The position numbers and the translations under genes were made by a program. 64,000 bases of DNA, taken from contig JADLFE010000060.1 of the NCBI GenBank assembly GCA_020845755.1, positions 37,792 through 101,791 on the forward strand, given 5' to 3'. Of this stretch, positions 28,185-35,918 are shown in pieces (the first letter of the stretch is position 1; each line of letters opens with the position of its first letter). The notes below the pieces were generated by a model. The model was not told the DNA's origin. It was given only the letters and a program-made list of their open reading frames with translations, and did not search any database. Source of the DNA: Phycisphaerales bacterium. Its GTDB lineage: Bacteria > Planctomycetota > Phycisphaerae > Phycisphaerales > UBA1924.

Positions 28185-29336
28185 TCAGAAGTCGAAGTTC
28201 GCGGCGGGGTTGGTCAGGGTTCCGATGCCCGCGGAGGTGACGATGGGCCCGGCGGTGTTTCCGGCGGCGATGCTGTAGCGCGTCCCGTTGCTGGCCGAGT
28301 TGCGGATGATCAGGTTGCCCGTGCCGGTGACGGAAATGCAGGTGGTGGAGAGGCTCACGTTGTTGCCCTCGATGCGGTTGTCGCTCCCCGTGATGAGAAT
28401 GCCGTTGGTACCCCCGTACACGTTGTTGTTGAGGAGTGTAGTGCTGTTGCTGGCCTCGATGCCGCCCGCCGTATTGCTGTTCGCGCCGCTGGATTGGATT
28501 GTGCTCAGAGTGACAGCAAACCCGCGGCCGGTGTTGAACGACGCGTCGCACGCAAGGACGGTGCAGCGATAGAGATTGAACCCATCAAGTCCATTGGTCG
28601 ATGCGGAGCAGTTTGTGAACGCACAGTTGCCATTGGGCACGTAACCGCTCCCAGTGTTGCCGCGCGACTCGCACCCGGAGTAGGCGCATCCGAATCCATC
28701 GAGGAACCCGGTGCCGAGGTTGCCGGTGGCGATGCAGTTCTCATAGCGTGCATGGTTTCCGCCGTCAAAGCCGGCTGAGCCATTCTGCGACGCGGAACAG
28801 CGTGTAACGATCGACGCATCACCGATCGCAAATCCGGCGTAGTTGTTGGCGCGTGAGATGATGGAGTCGATCACAAAGCCCTTGGTGCCGCTCGAATCCA
28901 CGTAGGGCAGATTGACGCCATAATGCCCCCAGTTCGAGACCACGCCGTTCTTAAGCGTGATCGAGCCGCGGGGGGTTCCATCGCGCATGATGCCTGAGAG
29001 CGAGCCCGTGACCCCGACGACGGCAAACCCGCAAAGGTCAATGCTGACGTTGTCGGAGGCGACTTCGATCCCGCCCTTACCAGAAACGCCCGTGATGTTT
29101 CCGGTCAGGTAGTACGAGCCCGGCTGGGTGATCTTGAACAGGCTGTCGGCGTCGCCGGGCGTGTTGGTCGCGTTGATCGCGATCCGCGGCTCGACCTCGG
29201 TGAGTGTCTTGTAGGTGCTGCTCACCGCGCCGGCGGGCGGGTTGAGCGGGCCGGCGATCGCCATGACTCCGACCGTCGCCAGCGCGAGCGTCAACAAGGA
29301 ACCCAGCACCAATTCACGATGGTGAAGCGAACGCAT
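28185..29336 (-). CDS. Beta-helix array protein 10
   Basis: 383 residues; GGAGG 7 bases before the ATG, in the string GGAGGTCCGAGAATG that also precedes member 1. The leader is MRSLHHRELVLGSLLTLALA. The N-cap is canonical, with VSIDLCGF instead of DLNGF. The C-cap is shortened, and the end NPAANFDF is the most divergent in the array; all others end in Tyr or His. Reading through its TGA would add the orphan C-cap. It lies 110 bases behind member 9. Confidence 0.87.
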   Translation of the reverse strand: MRSLHHRELVLGSLLTLALATVGVMAIAGPLNPPAGAVSSTYKTLTEVEPRIAINATNTPGDADSLFKITQPGSYYLTGNITGVSGKGGIEVASDNVSIDLCGFAVVGVTGSLSGIMRDGTPRGSITLKNGVVSNWGHYGVNLPYVDSSGTKGFVIDSIISRANNYAGFAIGDASIVTRCSASQNGSAGFDGGNHARYENCIATGNLGTGFLDGFGCAYSGCESRGNTGSGYVPNGNCAFTNCSASTNGLDGFNLYRCTVLACDASFNTGRGFAVTLSTIQSSGANSNTAGGIEASNSTTLLNNNVYGGTNGILITGSDNRIEGNNVSLSTTCISVTGTGNLIIRNSASNGTRYSIAAGNTAGPIVTSAGIGTLTNPAANFDF

Positions 29337-29446
29337 TCTCGGACCTCCATACGCGGCAATCGCCCACGAGCCGAAGCATACAGGCTGAGGTCCGTCATGA
29401 AAAGGTAAAAGGGCAGTGCGAGGTCATTTCCCGGCGCGCCCGGAGA

Positions 29447-30709
29447 TCAATGCGTGAAGTTCGCGTTCGGGTCGGCAGTACCTAGGTTGCCGGAGTAGGT
29501 GTTGCCGACAATCGCACTTGAGTTGGTCGTGGCCGAAAAGATCGGTGCGACATCGTTTCCGGCGACGATGTCCCAGTTGGTCGTATTGCTGGAGCATGTG
29601 TTGCGGATGACCATGTTGCCCGCAAAGTCGATGTCGATGCCGCGATCGGCGCCGTAGCAGTGGTTTGCCTCGATCCGCCCCTTCACGCCGCGGATATGGA
29701 TGTTGGCGCCGATGCCGGTGGCCCGTCCGTTTGTGCTGCAGGTGTTGTTGAGAATGGTGCACTGATCTGATGCGACGATACCGTCGTTGGCGTTGAACGA
29801 TGCATCGCAGTACTGCACCGTCGAGCCTGTCTGGGCGTAGATTCCGGCTTCTCCGGTCGCGGCCGTGGATCCGTTGTAGTTCGCGACGCAGTGGTCGACG
29901 AGCGAGCCGTACCCGACCGTGATACCCAGGCTGTTGATGCCCGTGGTGCCGTTGTAATTGGCCGTGCAGCGTGCGACCATGCTGTGATCCGCGGCCCCGA
30001 TGCCGTAGCCACCGTCTGAGCCGATTCCATTATTGAACGCGGTGCAATCGAGGACGGAGGAATTCGTGCCGACGATGATTCCGCCGGCAAACTCGCCCGT
30101 ACCGTTCCCATTGGCCGTGCAGGCCGAGACGACGCAGTTGCTCGATCCGACGATGCCGTAATGCAGATTATCGCTGACGCTGCAATCTCGAACGCTGGCG
30201 CTCGCGCCAACCCAGATGCCCGTGTCGTTGGCGATCGCATGAATATTGGCGACCTCGGCCCCAACGACGCCGCTTGAATTCAGCTCGATGCCCTCCTGCG
30301 CCCAATCACGGACGATGCCGTTTCGAATAACGAGGGCCGTTGCGCCTGTCACGGTGCACTTGATCCCCGCCAGAGACGATGCGGCACCCTGGAGCGTGAA
30401 GCCGTTGAGGTCGATGGAAACGTTGCCCGACGCGATCTCGATCCCCATCTTGCCCGAGACACCGGTCAGATTTCCGGGCAAGTAGTACGAGCCCGGCTGG
30501 GTGATCTTGTACACGCTGTCGGTGTCGCCCGGCGTGTTGGTCGAGTTGATGGCGATCCGCGGCTCGACTTCGGTGAGTGTCTTGTACGTCGATGTCACCA
30601 CACCGGCGGGCGGGTTGAGCGGACCGGCGACGACCAACGCAACTCCAGCGACCCCGACCACCGAAGCAAACACGCCCAGCGCCCAACGACGATCACGAAT
30701 CAGCAGCAT
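29447..30709 (-). CDS. Beta-helix array protein 9 (MLLIRD type)
   Basis: 420 residues; GAGGAG 8-9 bases before the ATG. The leader starts MLLIRDRRWALGVFAS, shared with members 7 and 5. The promoter-like element with dyad lies 37 bases upstream. The coil region is the most Tyr/Asn-rich of the set (CTANYNGTTG, CVANYNGSTA) and contains several insertions that lengthen single turns. The C-end TADPNANFTH is the only one ending in His. It stands as the single surviving half of a third two-gene unit: the expected MNRT-type partner is not downstream. Confidence 0.88.
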   Translation of the reverse strand: MLLIRDRRWALGVFASVVGVAGVALVVAGPLNPPAGVVTSTYKTLTEVEPRIAINSTNTPGDTDSVYKITQPGSYYLPGNLTGVSGKMGIEIASGNVSIDLNGFTLQGAASSLAGIKCTVTGATALVIRNGIVRDWAQEGIELNSSGVVGAEVANIHAIANDTGIWVGASASVRDCSVSDNLHYGIVGSSNCVVSACTANGNGTGEFAGGIIVGTNSSVLDCTAFNNGIGSDGGYGIGAADHSMVARCTANYNGTTGINSLGITVGYGSLVDHCVANYNGSTAATGEAGIYAQTGSTVQYCDASFNANDGIVASDQCTILNNTCSTNGRATGIGANIHIRGVKGRIEANHCYGADRGIDIDFAGNMVIRNTCSSNTTNWDIVAGNDVAPIFSATTNSSAIVGNTYSGNLGTADPNANFTH

Positions 30710-30746
30710 GGAGAAACTCCTCGTGGACCAGAGCGAGTCCAGATCC

Positions 30747-30776
30747 AGAATACAGGAGCATATACTCCTGTTTCAA
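30747..30776 (-). promoter_or_regulatory. Promoter-like element with dyad, before array member 9
   Basis: On the minus strand TTGAAA (30776-30771), an 18-base spacer, TATTCT (30752-30747). The spacer is a perfect inverted repeat CAGGAG-6-CTCCTG. The -10 box ends 37 bases before the start codon. The same layout recurs before members 7 and 5. Confidence 0.65.
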
Positions 30777-30839
30777 GAGGATTTCTCTCTGCTTCTTCGT
30801 GCGGCGGCGAGTCAGGGCCGCGGCGAGATCCGGTCCGAG

Positions 30840-32081
30840 TCAGTAGGTGAAGTTCGCGCTCGGATCGGTCGAGCCGGGCGCCGTGCCGCCGGAGTTGCCG
30901 AGGATGGCACCGGCGTTGGTCGCGCTCACCACGAGACAGACGTTGTTGGCGACGACGTCCCAGTTAGAAGCGTTGCCCGAACAGGTGTTCTTGATGATGA
31001 TGTTGCCGTTGGCGTCGACATCGATCCCGCGATCGGCGCCGATGCAGTTGTTGCCCTCGATGCGGTTGTCGCTGCTGGTGGCGTGGATGCCCGCGCCGTC
31101 GAGACCTGATCCATTGCTCACGGAATCGTTGCCGATCACCCTGCACTGCCCCGTGATTCGGATGCCGTCGAGCGAGTTGGACCTGACGGTACACCCGGAG
31201 ATCGTACAGCCGTATTGAGTCGCGATGCCGTCGCCCGAGTTGCTGTACGAAGTGCACCCGGTAATGGTGTTGCCCCCGTTGGCGGTGATTCCGTTGCTGG
31301 TGTTACTGCTCGCCGTACTCCCGGTGATGGTGCACGCGTTCCCGGCGTTGATGCCGTTCCCCGAGTTCTGGTACACCGAGCAGCCGGAAATCGTGCAGCC
31401 GTTCCCCGCGATCACGCCGCCTTCTGCGTTGCCATACGCAGAACATTCGGAGATCGTGCAGCCGCTGCCGACGTAGATGGCGCCCCCGTTGGAGTACGCC
31501 TGGCATTCGGAGATATTGCAGTCATTCCCGGCCTGAATGCCCCGGCCGACGTTGGCCCATACCTCGCATCGGGAAACGGCGGTCCCGGGACCGACGTTGA
31601 TGCCGTAGAGACCGTTGCTGCCTGCCCGGACATCGGCGACCACCGAGTACGCGCCGCCCGAGAGCCCCAGGTCCACGCCGCTGTTGCCCCAGCCACGGAC
31701 GGTCCCGTTGCGGACGCTGATGCCGACGTAGCCGCTGATCGTGCGCACTCCGTCGAGCGAACCGGAGACGCCGAGAACCTGGAATCCGTTGAGGTCGATC
31801 GTGACGCCCGAGCTTGCGATCTCAATGCCGTGCCTGCCCGAAACGCCAGTGATGTTTGCTGTCAGGTAGTACGAGCCGGGCTGGCTGATCTGGTACAACG
31901 AGTCCGCATCGCCGGGCGTATTGGTCGAGTTGATGGCGATCCGCGGCTCGACCTCGGTGAGCGTCTTGTAGGTCGAACTCACCGAGCCCGACGGCGGATT
32001 AAGCGGGCCGGCCACAACAAGAGCGGCAGCGACCAACGACAGCGATGCGATCGAGGTGCAGAGAAGGACGGTGCGGTTCAT
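30840..32081 (-). CDS. Beta-helix array protein 8 (MNRT type)
   Basis: 413 residues; the start at 32081 has AGGGAG 8 bases upstream and gives the leader MNRTVLLCTSIASLSLVAAA (the frame is open 17 codons further without reason). It has the most regular helix of the array: at least seven successive turns of 22-24 residues with the pattern CTISxCxxYxNSGxGI, so Cys, Ser and Asn residues would stack in ladders. The C-end is STDPSANFTY, the type found as the orphan cap near 28.1 kb. It lies 60 bases behind member 7, as member 6 does behind member 5. Confidence 0.9.
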   Translation of the reverse strand: MNRTVLLCTSIASLSLVAAALVVAGPLNPPSGSVSSTYKTLTEVEPRIAINSTNTPGDADSLYQISQPGSYYLTANITGVSGRHGIEIASSGVTIDLNGFQVLGVSGSLDGVRTISGYVGISVRNGTVRGWGNSGVDLGLSGGAYSVVADVRAGSNGLYGINVGPGTAVSRCEVWANVGRGIQAGNDCNISECQAYSNGGAIYVGSGCTISECSAYGNAEGGVIAGNGCTISGCSVYQNSGNGINAGNACTITGSTASSNTSNGITANGGNTITGCTSYSNSGDGIATQYGCTISGCTVRSNSLDGIRITGQCRVIGNDSVSNGSGLDGAGIHATSSDNRIEGNNCIGADRGIDVDANGNIIIKNTCSGNASNWDVVANNVCLVVSATNAGAILGNSGGTAPGSTDPSANFTY

Positions 32082-32141
32082 GATCGTTCTCCCTGAAACA
32101 ACGGCGAGCGGCGCGACGGTTGCCCGGCGCACTGCATGAGA

Positions 32142-33284
32142 CTAATACGTGAAATTCGCGTTGGGATCGGTCGAACCCGGCGCGGTGCCGCCGGCGTTGC
32201 CCGACCACGCCGAGGCGTTCGTCGCCCCGCTCACGACCAAGCAGGTGTTGCCCGCGGCGATATCCCAGTTGGTGGTGTTGCCCGAGCAGACGTTCCGGGT
32301 GATGAAGTTGCCCGACGTGATCGCTCGAATGCCGTAAGTCGCGAGTGTGCAGTTGTTGCCCTCGACGCGGTTGTCCTGACCAATCAGATTGATCCCGGCG
32401 CCGCCGCTGGCGCCGCGCCCGTTGTAGGAGGCCGCGTTTCCGATCAGGACATTTCGGCTGGAGACCCGGAACCCGTCGCCGTCGTTGTAATAGGCGGCGC
32501 AGTTCACGATCGTTGCTGTGTAATCGATATCGAAGCCGTCCCCGGTGTTGTTGTTTGCGGCGCAGTTGTGGAGCGTGTTTCCATCGAAGATACTCGAGTA
32601 GCCGTCGCCGGTATTGAGGTAGGCTGCGCAATCGCTCAGGGCGCACGCCGAGGTAAACGAGAATCCATAGCCCCCGTTTCCGCGTGCGGCGCAGTTGGAA
32701 ATCGTGCACGTTGAGGCGGTCGCAAGGCCGCCCCCGGTGTTATTGACGCTCGAACAGCGGGTGACCGAGAACTGGTTGCCCACCCTGATCCCGATGCCGG
32801 TGTTGTTTTCGGCCACGATTCCATCGATGCTCCCGCCATAGACGACCCCCGCCGTCACATCGATGCCGTCCTGGGGCCAGCCGCGGATCGCGCCGTTCTT
32901 CACCGCGATCCCGCCGGAGTTGGCGAAGGTATTGGTGATCCCATCGAGCGCACCGGCCACCCCCAGAAGCGCGAAGCCGTTGAGGTCGATGGCCACGTCG
33001 CTGGATGCGATCTCGATGCCGTACTTTCCGGCCACGCCCGTGATGTTGCCGGTGAGGTAGTACGAGCCGGGCTGGGTGATCGTGTAGACGCTATCGGCGT
33101 CGCCGGGCGTGTTGGTCGAGTTGATGGCGATCCGGGGCTCGACCTCCGTCAGCGTCTTGTAGGACGGACGCACCACGCCGGCGGGTGGGTCGAGCGGCCC
33201 TGCAAGGACAAACGCAACACCTGCCAGCACTGCAGCGCTCGCCAAAGCGCCCAGCGTCCAGCGACGATCACGAATCAACAGCAT
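32142..33284 (-). CDS. Beta-helix array protein 7 (MLLIRD type)
   Basis: 380 residues, the same length as member 5; GAGGAG about 9 bases upstream. The leader starts MLLIRDRRWTLGALAS, followed by AGPLDPPAG and a deviant RPSYKTL where others have STYKTL. The body is closest to member 14. Turns such as NCAARGNGGYGF and DCAAYLNTGDGY show an Ala/Asn ladder. The C-end is STDPNANFTY. The promoter-like element lies 37 bases upstream. Confidence 0.89.
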   Translation of the reverse strand: MLLIRDRRWTLGALASAAVLAGVAFVLAGPLDPPAGVVRPSYKTLTEVEPRIAINSTNTPGDADSVYTITQPGSYYLTGNITGVAGKYGIEIASSDVAIDLNGFALLGVAGALDGITNTFANSGGIAVKNGAIRGWPQDGIDVTAGVVYGGSIDGIVAENNTGIGIRVGNQFSVTRCSSVNNTGGGLATASTCTISNCAARGNGGYGFSFTSACALSDCAAYLNTGDGYSSIFDGNTLHNCAANNNTGDGFDIDYTATIVNCAAYYNDGDGFRVSSRNVLIGNAASYNGRGASGGAGINLIGQDNRVEGNNCTLATYGIRAITSGNFITRNVCSGNTTNWDIAAGNTCLVVSGATNASAWSGNAGGTAPGSTDPNANFTY

Positions 33285-33321
33285 GGAAAAAACTCCTCTT
33301 GGATCAGTACCGTTCAGATCC

Positions 33322-33351
33322 AGAATACCGGATCGTGCAATCCTGTTTCAA
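33322..33351 (-). promoter_or_regulatory. Promoter-like element with dyad, before array member 7
   Basis: On the minus strand TTGAAA (33351-33346), 18-base spacer, TATTCT (33327-33322). The spacer contains GGAT-6-ATCC. The -10 box ends 37 bases before the start codon, the same distance as before member 9. Confidence 0.65.
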
Positions 33352-33414
33352 GAGGAATCTCCTCGCCTCGTCGTGCGGTGGCGTAGGGAGGACCGCGGCG
33401 AGATCCGGTCAGCG

Positions 33415-34524
33415 TCAGTACGAGAAGTTCGCGCTCGGATCGGTCGAGCCGGGCGCCGTGCCGCCGGAGTTGCCGCTGATCGCGCCCGCGGTGGTGGCAT
33501 TCACGACGAGGCAGACGTTTCCGGCAACGACATCCCAATTCAGGGTTGAGTTTCCGGAGGCGGTATTTCGGACGATGATGTTCCCGCTGTTGTCGACCTT
33601 CAGGCCACGGACGTTGTTGTTGAACAGGTTGGACTCGATGCGGTTGTCGGCGCCAAAGACATGCACGCCGACGGAGTTGCCCGTGGCGGAGCAACCACGG
33701 AGCGTGCTTGACAAATTCACGAAGTAGCCGTCCACGCTGTTGCCGCTCGCGATGCAATCAACCGCGCTGCTGGTGCCCTCAATGTAGATGCCGTTCGAGC
33801 AGACGCCGACGGAGCAATCCGCGATAAGACAGGAGACGCTCCCCACGATTCCGGTGCCGGTGACAGAGTGGACCGAGCAATCGCGCACAACGGAGTTGTT
33901 GAATACGACAATCCCGTAGCTGTTCGCGCCACGGACGGTACACGACTCGATCACGCAGCGCCCGATGGGAGCGAATATCCCGTAGGACCCCGCGTTCTCG
34001 ATCGTGCAGCGGCTGACGCGCGAGTTGGCGCCGAAGATGAAGTTCTGCCCTCCGCAGGAGGTGGCACGCACGTCCTCGATGACGTAGCCCGCGCCGCCGC
34101 TGGAGTTGTAGAGATTGACAGCACTGAAACCCCAGTTTGCGATCGAGCCGTTGCGCACGGTGATGTTTGACCTGGTGGTGTCGATGTGGACAGCGCCCCA
34201 AGAGCCGCTCACGCCGCGGAGCGTGAAGCCGTTGAGGTCGATGGTGACGTCGGAGGCGGCAATGAGAATACCGTTCTTGCTGGCAGACCCGGCGAGATCG
34301 CCGGTCAGGTAGTACGAGCCGGGCTGGGTGATGCGGAATGAATTGCCGGCGTCGCCGGGAGTATTGGTCGCGTTGATCGCGATCCTGGGCTCGACCTCGG
34401 TCAGCGTCTTGTAGGTGCTGCTCACCGCACCGGCGGGCGGGTTGAGCGGGCCGGCGATGACGAGTGCGGCGGCGACCAGCGACAGCGATGCGATCGAGGT
34501 GCAGAGAAGGGCGGTCCGGTTCAT
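33415..34524 (-). CDS. Beta-helix array protein 6 (MNRT type)
   Basis: 369 residues; GGGAG about 8 bases before the ATG. The leader MNRTALLCTSIASLSLVAAA differs from that of member 8 by one residue in twenty, while the centres of the two proteins differ widely. The N-cap is divergent at LAGSASKNGILI. Irregular turns (RCTIENAGSYGI, SCTVRGANSYGI) replace the usual N-x-G-x-G-F motif. The C-end is STDPSANFSY. Conserved leader plus unrelated centre is the clearest case of mosaic structure in the array. Confidence 0.89.
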   Translation of the reverse strand: MNRTALLCTSIASLSLVAAALVIAGPLNPPAGAVSSTYKTLTEVEPRIAINATNTPGDAGNSFRITQPGSYYLTGDLAGSASKNGILIAASDVTIDLNGFTLRGVSGSWGAVHIDTTRSNITVRNGSIANWGFSAVNLYNSSGGAGYVIEDVRATSCGGQNFIFGANSRVSRCTIENAGSYGIFAPIGRCVIESCTVRGANSYGIVVFNNSVVRDCSVHSVTGTGIVGSVSCLIADCSVGVCSNGIYIEGTSSAVDCIASGNSVDGYFVNLSSTLRGCSATGNSVGVHVFGADNRIESNLFNNNVRGLKVDNSGNIIVRNTASGNSTLNWDVVAGNVCLVVNATTAGAISGNSGGTAPGSTDPSANFSY

Positions 34525-34584
34525 GAGCGTACTCCCTGAGACAACGGCGATCGGCGCAGCGGTTGCCGAGCGCCTGATACGAGA

Positions 34585-35727
34585 CTAATACGTGAAATTC
34601 GCGTTTGGATCGGTCGAGCCGAGGGATCCGGAGTAGGTGTTGCCACTGACGGCAGCGGCGTTGGTCGTCGCGCTGACGATCGGCGCCAGGGCGTTGCCCG
34701 CGACGATGTCCCAGTTGATGGTGCTCCCGGAGCAGACGTTTCGCCCGATGAAGTTGCCCGCGCTGATGACCTGGATGCCGCGCGTTGCGCCGGAACAACT
34801 GTTGCCCAGCACGTGATTGTCCTGGCCGGACACCTTGATGTTGGCGACGCTCGCGCTGGTGCCGTTGATGTGGGCATTGCTGTCGAGCACTTTGCAACGG
34901 ACACCGAGCATATAGCCGTTTCCCTGGTTGTAGGTCGCGGTGCAGTTGCTCGCGCTGCACCCGTTCGAGAAGTAGAAGCCGTCCCCGGTGTTGGCGTTCG
35001 CCACACAGTTCATAAAAGCAGATCCTTCAAAGATCGCACTGAACCCGTGGCTGGCGTTTATGGATGCGACGCAACCGATGAAGGAGCATGAACCGAAGGA
35101 GTAGATCCCGATCCCTCCATTACCACGCGCCACGCAGTTTGTGGCGACGGTCTCGTGCGCACAGTCGATACCGGTCGTGGTGTTGCCGATGGCCGAGCAA
35201 TTGGCCAGTGTGAATCCGATGCCCGCCGCGATGCCCCTGGCGCCGTTGTTGACGGACACGACTCCCTCGATCCTCCCGCCGGTGACGATGGATGATGAAA
35301 TATCGACGCCGTCCGCCGGCCAGCCGCTCACCGTGCCGTTCTCGACCGAGATTCCGATCGCGTTGGTCAGCGTGCATGAAATCCCGTCCAGCGCTCCGGC
35401 CACGCCCTGAAGTTCAAAGCCGTTGAGGTCGAGGGTGACGTAACTGGATTCGATCTCGATACCCATCTTCCCGCTGACGCCCGTCATCTTGCCCGTGAGG
35501 TAGTAACTGCCAGGCTGCCGGATCCTGAACAGGCTGTCGGCGTCGCCGGGTGTGTTGGTCGCGTTGATCGCGATCCTGGGCTCGACCTCGGTCAGCGTCT
35601 TGTAAGTGCTGCTCACCGCACCGGCGGGCGGGTTGAGCGGGCCGGCAACAACCAGCGCAACGCCCGCCAGCACGACGACGCCAACCACCGCGACGAGCGG
35701 CCACCGACGATCACGAATCAGCAACAT
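34585..35727 (-). CDS. Beta-helix array protein 5 (MLLIRD type)
   Basis: 380 residues; GAGGA about 8-10 bases before the ATG. The leader starts MLLIRDRRWPLVAVVG. The N-cap is canonical (MTGVSGKMGIEI, VTLDLNGFEL). Turns such as NCVARGNGGIGI, NCVANANTGDGF and NCTATYNQGNGY carry the Cys/Asn ladder. The C-end is STDPNANFTY. Sequence resemblance to members 7 and 14 runs through the whole protein. Member 6 follows after 60 bases. Confidence 0.89.
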   Translation of the reverse strand: MLLIRDRRWPLVAVVGVVVLAGVALVVAGPLNPPAGAVSSTYKTLTEVEPRIAINATNTPGDADSLFRIRQPGSYYLTGKMTGVSGKMGIEIESSYVTLDLNGFELQGVAGALDGISCTLTNAIGISVENGTVSGWPADGVDISSSIVTGGRIEGVVSVNNGARGIAAGIGFTLANCSAIGNTTTGIDCAHETVATNCVARGNGGIGIYSFGSCSFIGCVASINASHGFSAIFEGSAFMNCVANANTGDGFYFSNGCSASNCTATYNQGNGYMLGVRCKVLDSNAHINGTSASVANIKVSGQDNHVLGNSCSGATRGIQVISAGNFIGRNVCSGSTINWDIVAGNALAPIVSATTNAAAVSGNTYSGSLGSTDPNANFTY

Positions 35728-35763
35728 GATGAGGATTCCTCAGCGAAGCACTGTCCAACTCCC

Positions 35764-35793
35764 AGGATAGTGGACTACCCAATCCTATATCAA
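35764..35793 (-). promoter_or_regulatory. Promoter-like element before array member 5
   Basis: On the minus strand TTGATA (35793-35788), 18-base spacer, TATCCT (35769-35764). The dyad in the spacer is weaker here (GGA-8-TCC). The -10 box ends 36 bases before the start codon. Confidence 0.6.
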
Positions 35794-35918
35794 GAGGATT
35801 TGCACCCCGGATAGGCTCGATTACCGCTGGAGTTCTCGCCATCACTACCGCGACGGAGCACCGTGCGGAGCGAACACCGGCCGTCGCTCAAAGCCGCGCC
35901 GCGGCGGAGATTGCCCTC

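Larger units (their letters stand above)
30840..33414 (-). repeat. Two-gene unit: members 7 and 8 with upstream spacer
   Basis: The order is 130-bp promoter spacer, MLLIRD-type gene, 60-bp spacer, MNRT-type gene. Both spacers resemble those of the neighbouring unit (members 5 and 6) in sequence, and their lengths are identical. Confidence 0.8.
33415..35793 (-). repeat. Two-gene unit: members 5 and 6 with promoter element
   Basis: Same gene order and same 60-bp internal spacer as the unit of members 7 and 8. The upstream side is conserved through the promoter-like element and then diverges. Confidence 0.78.
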
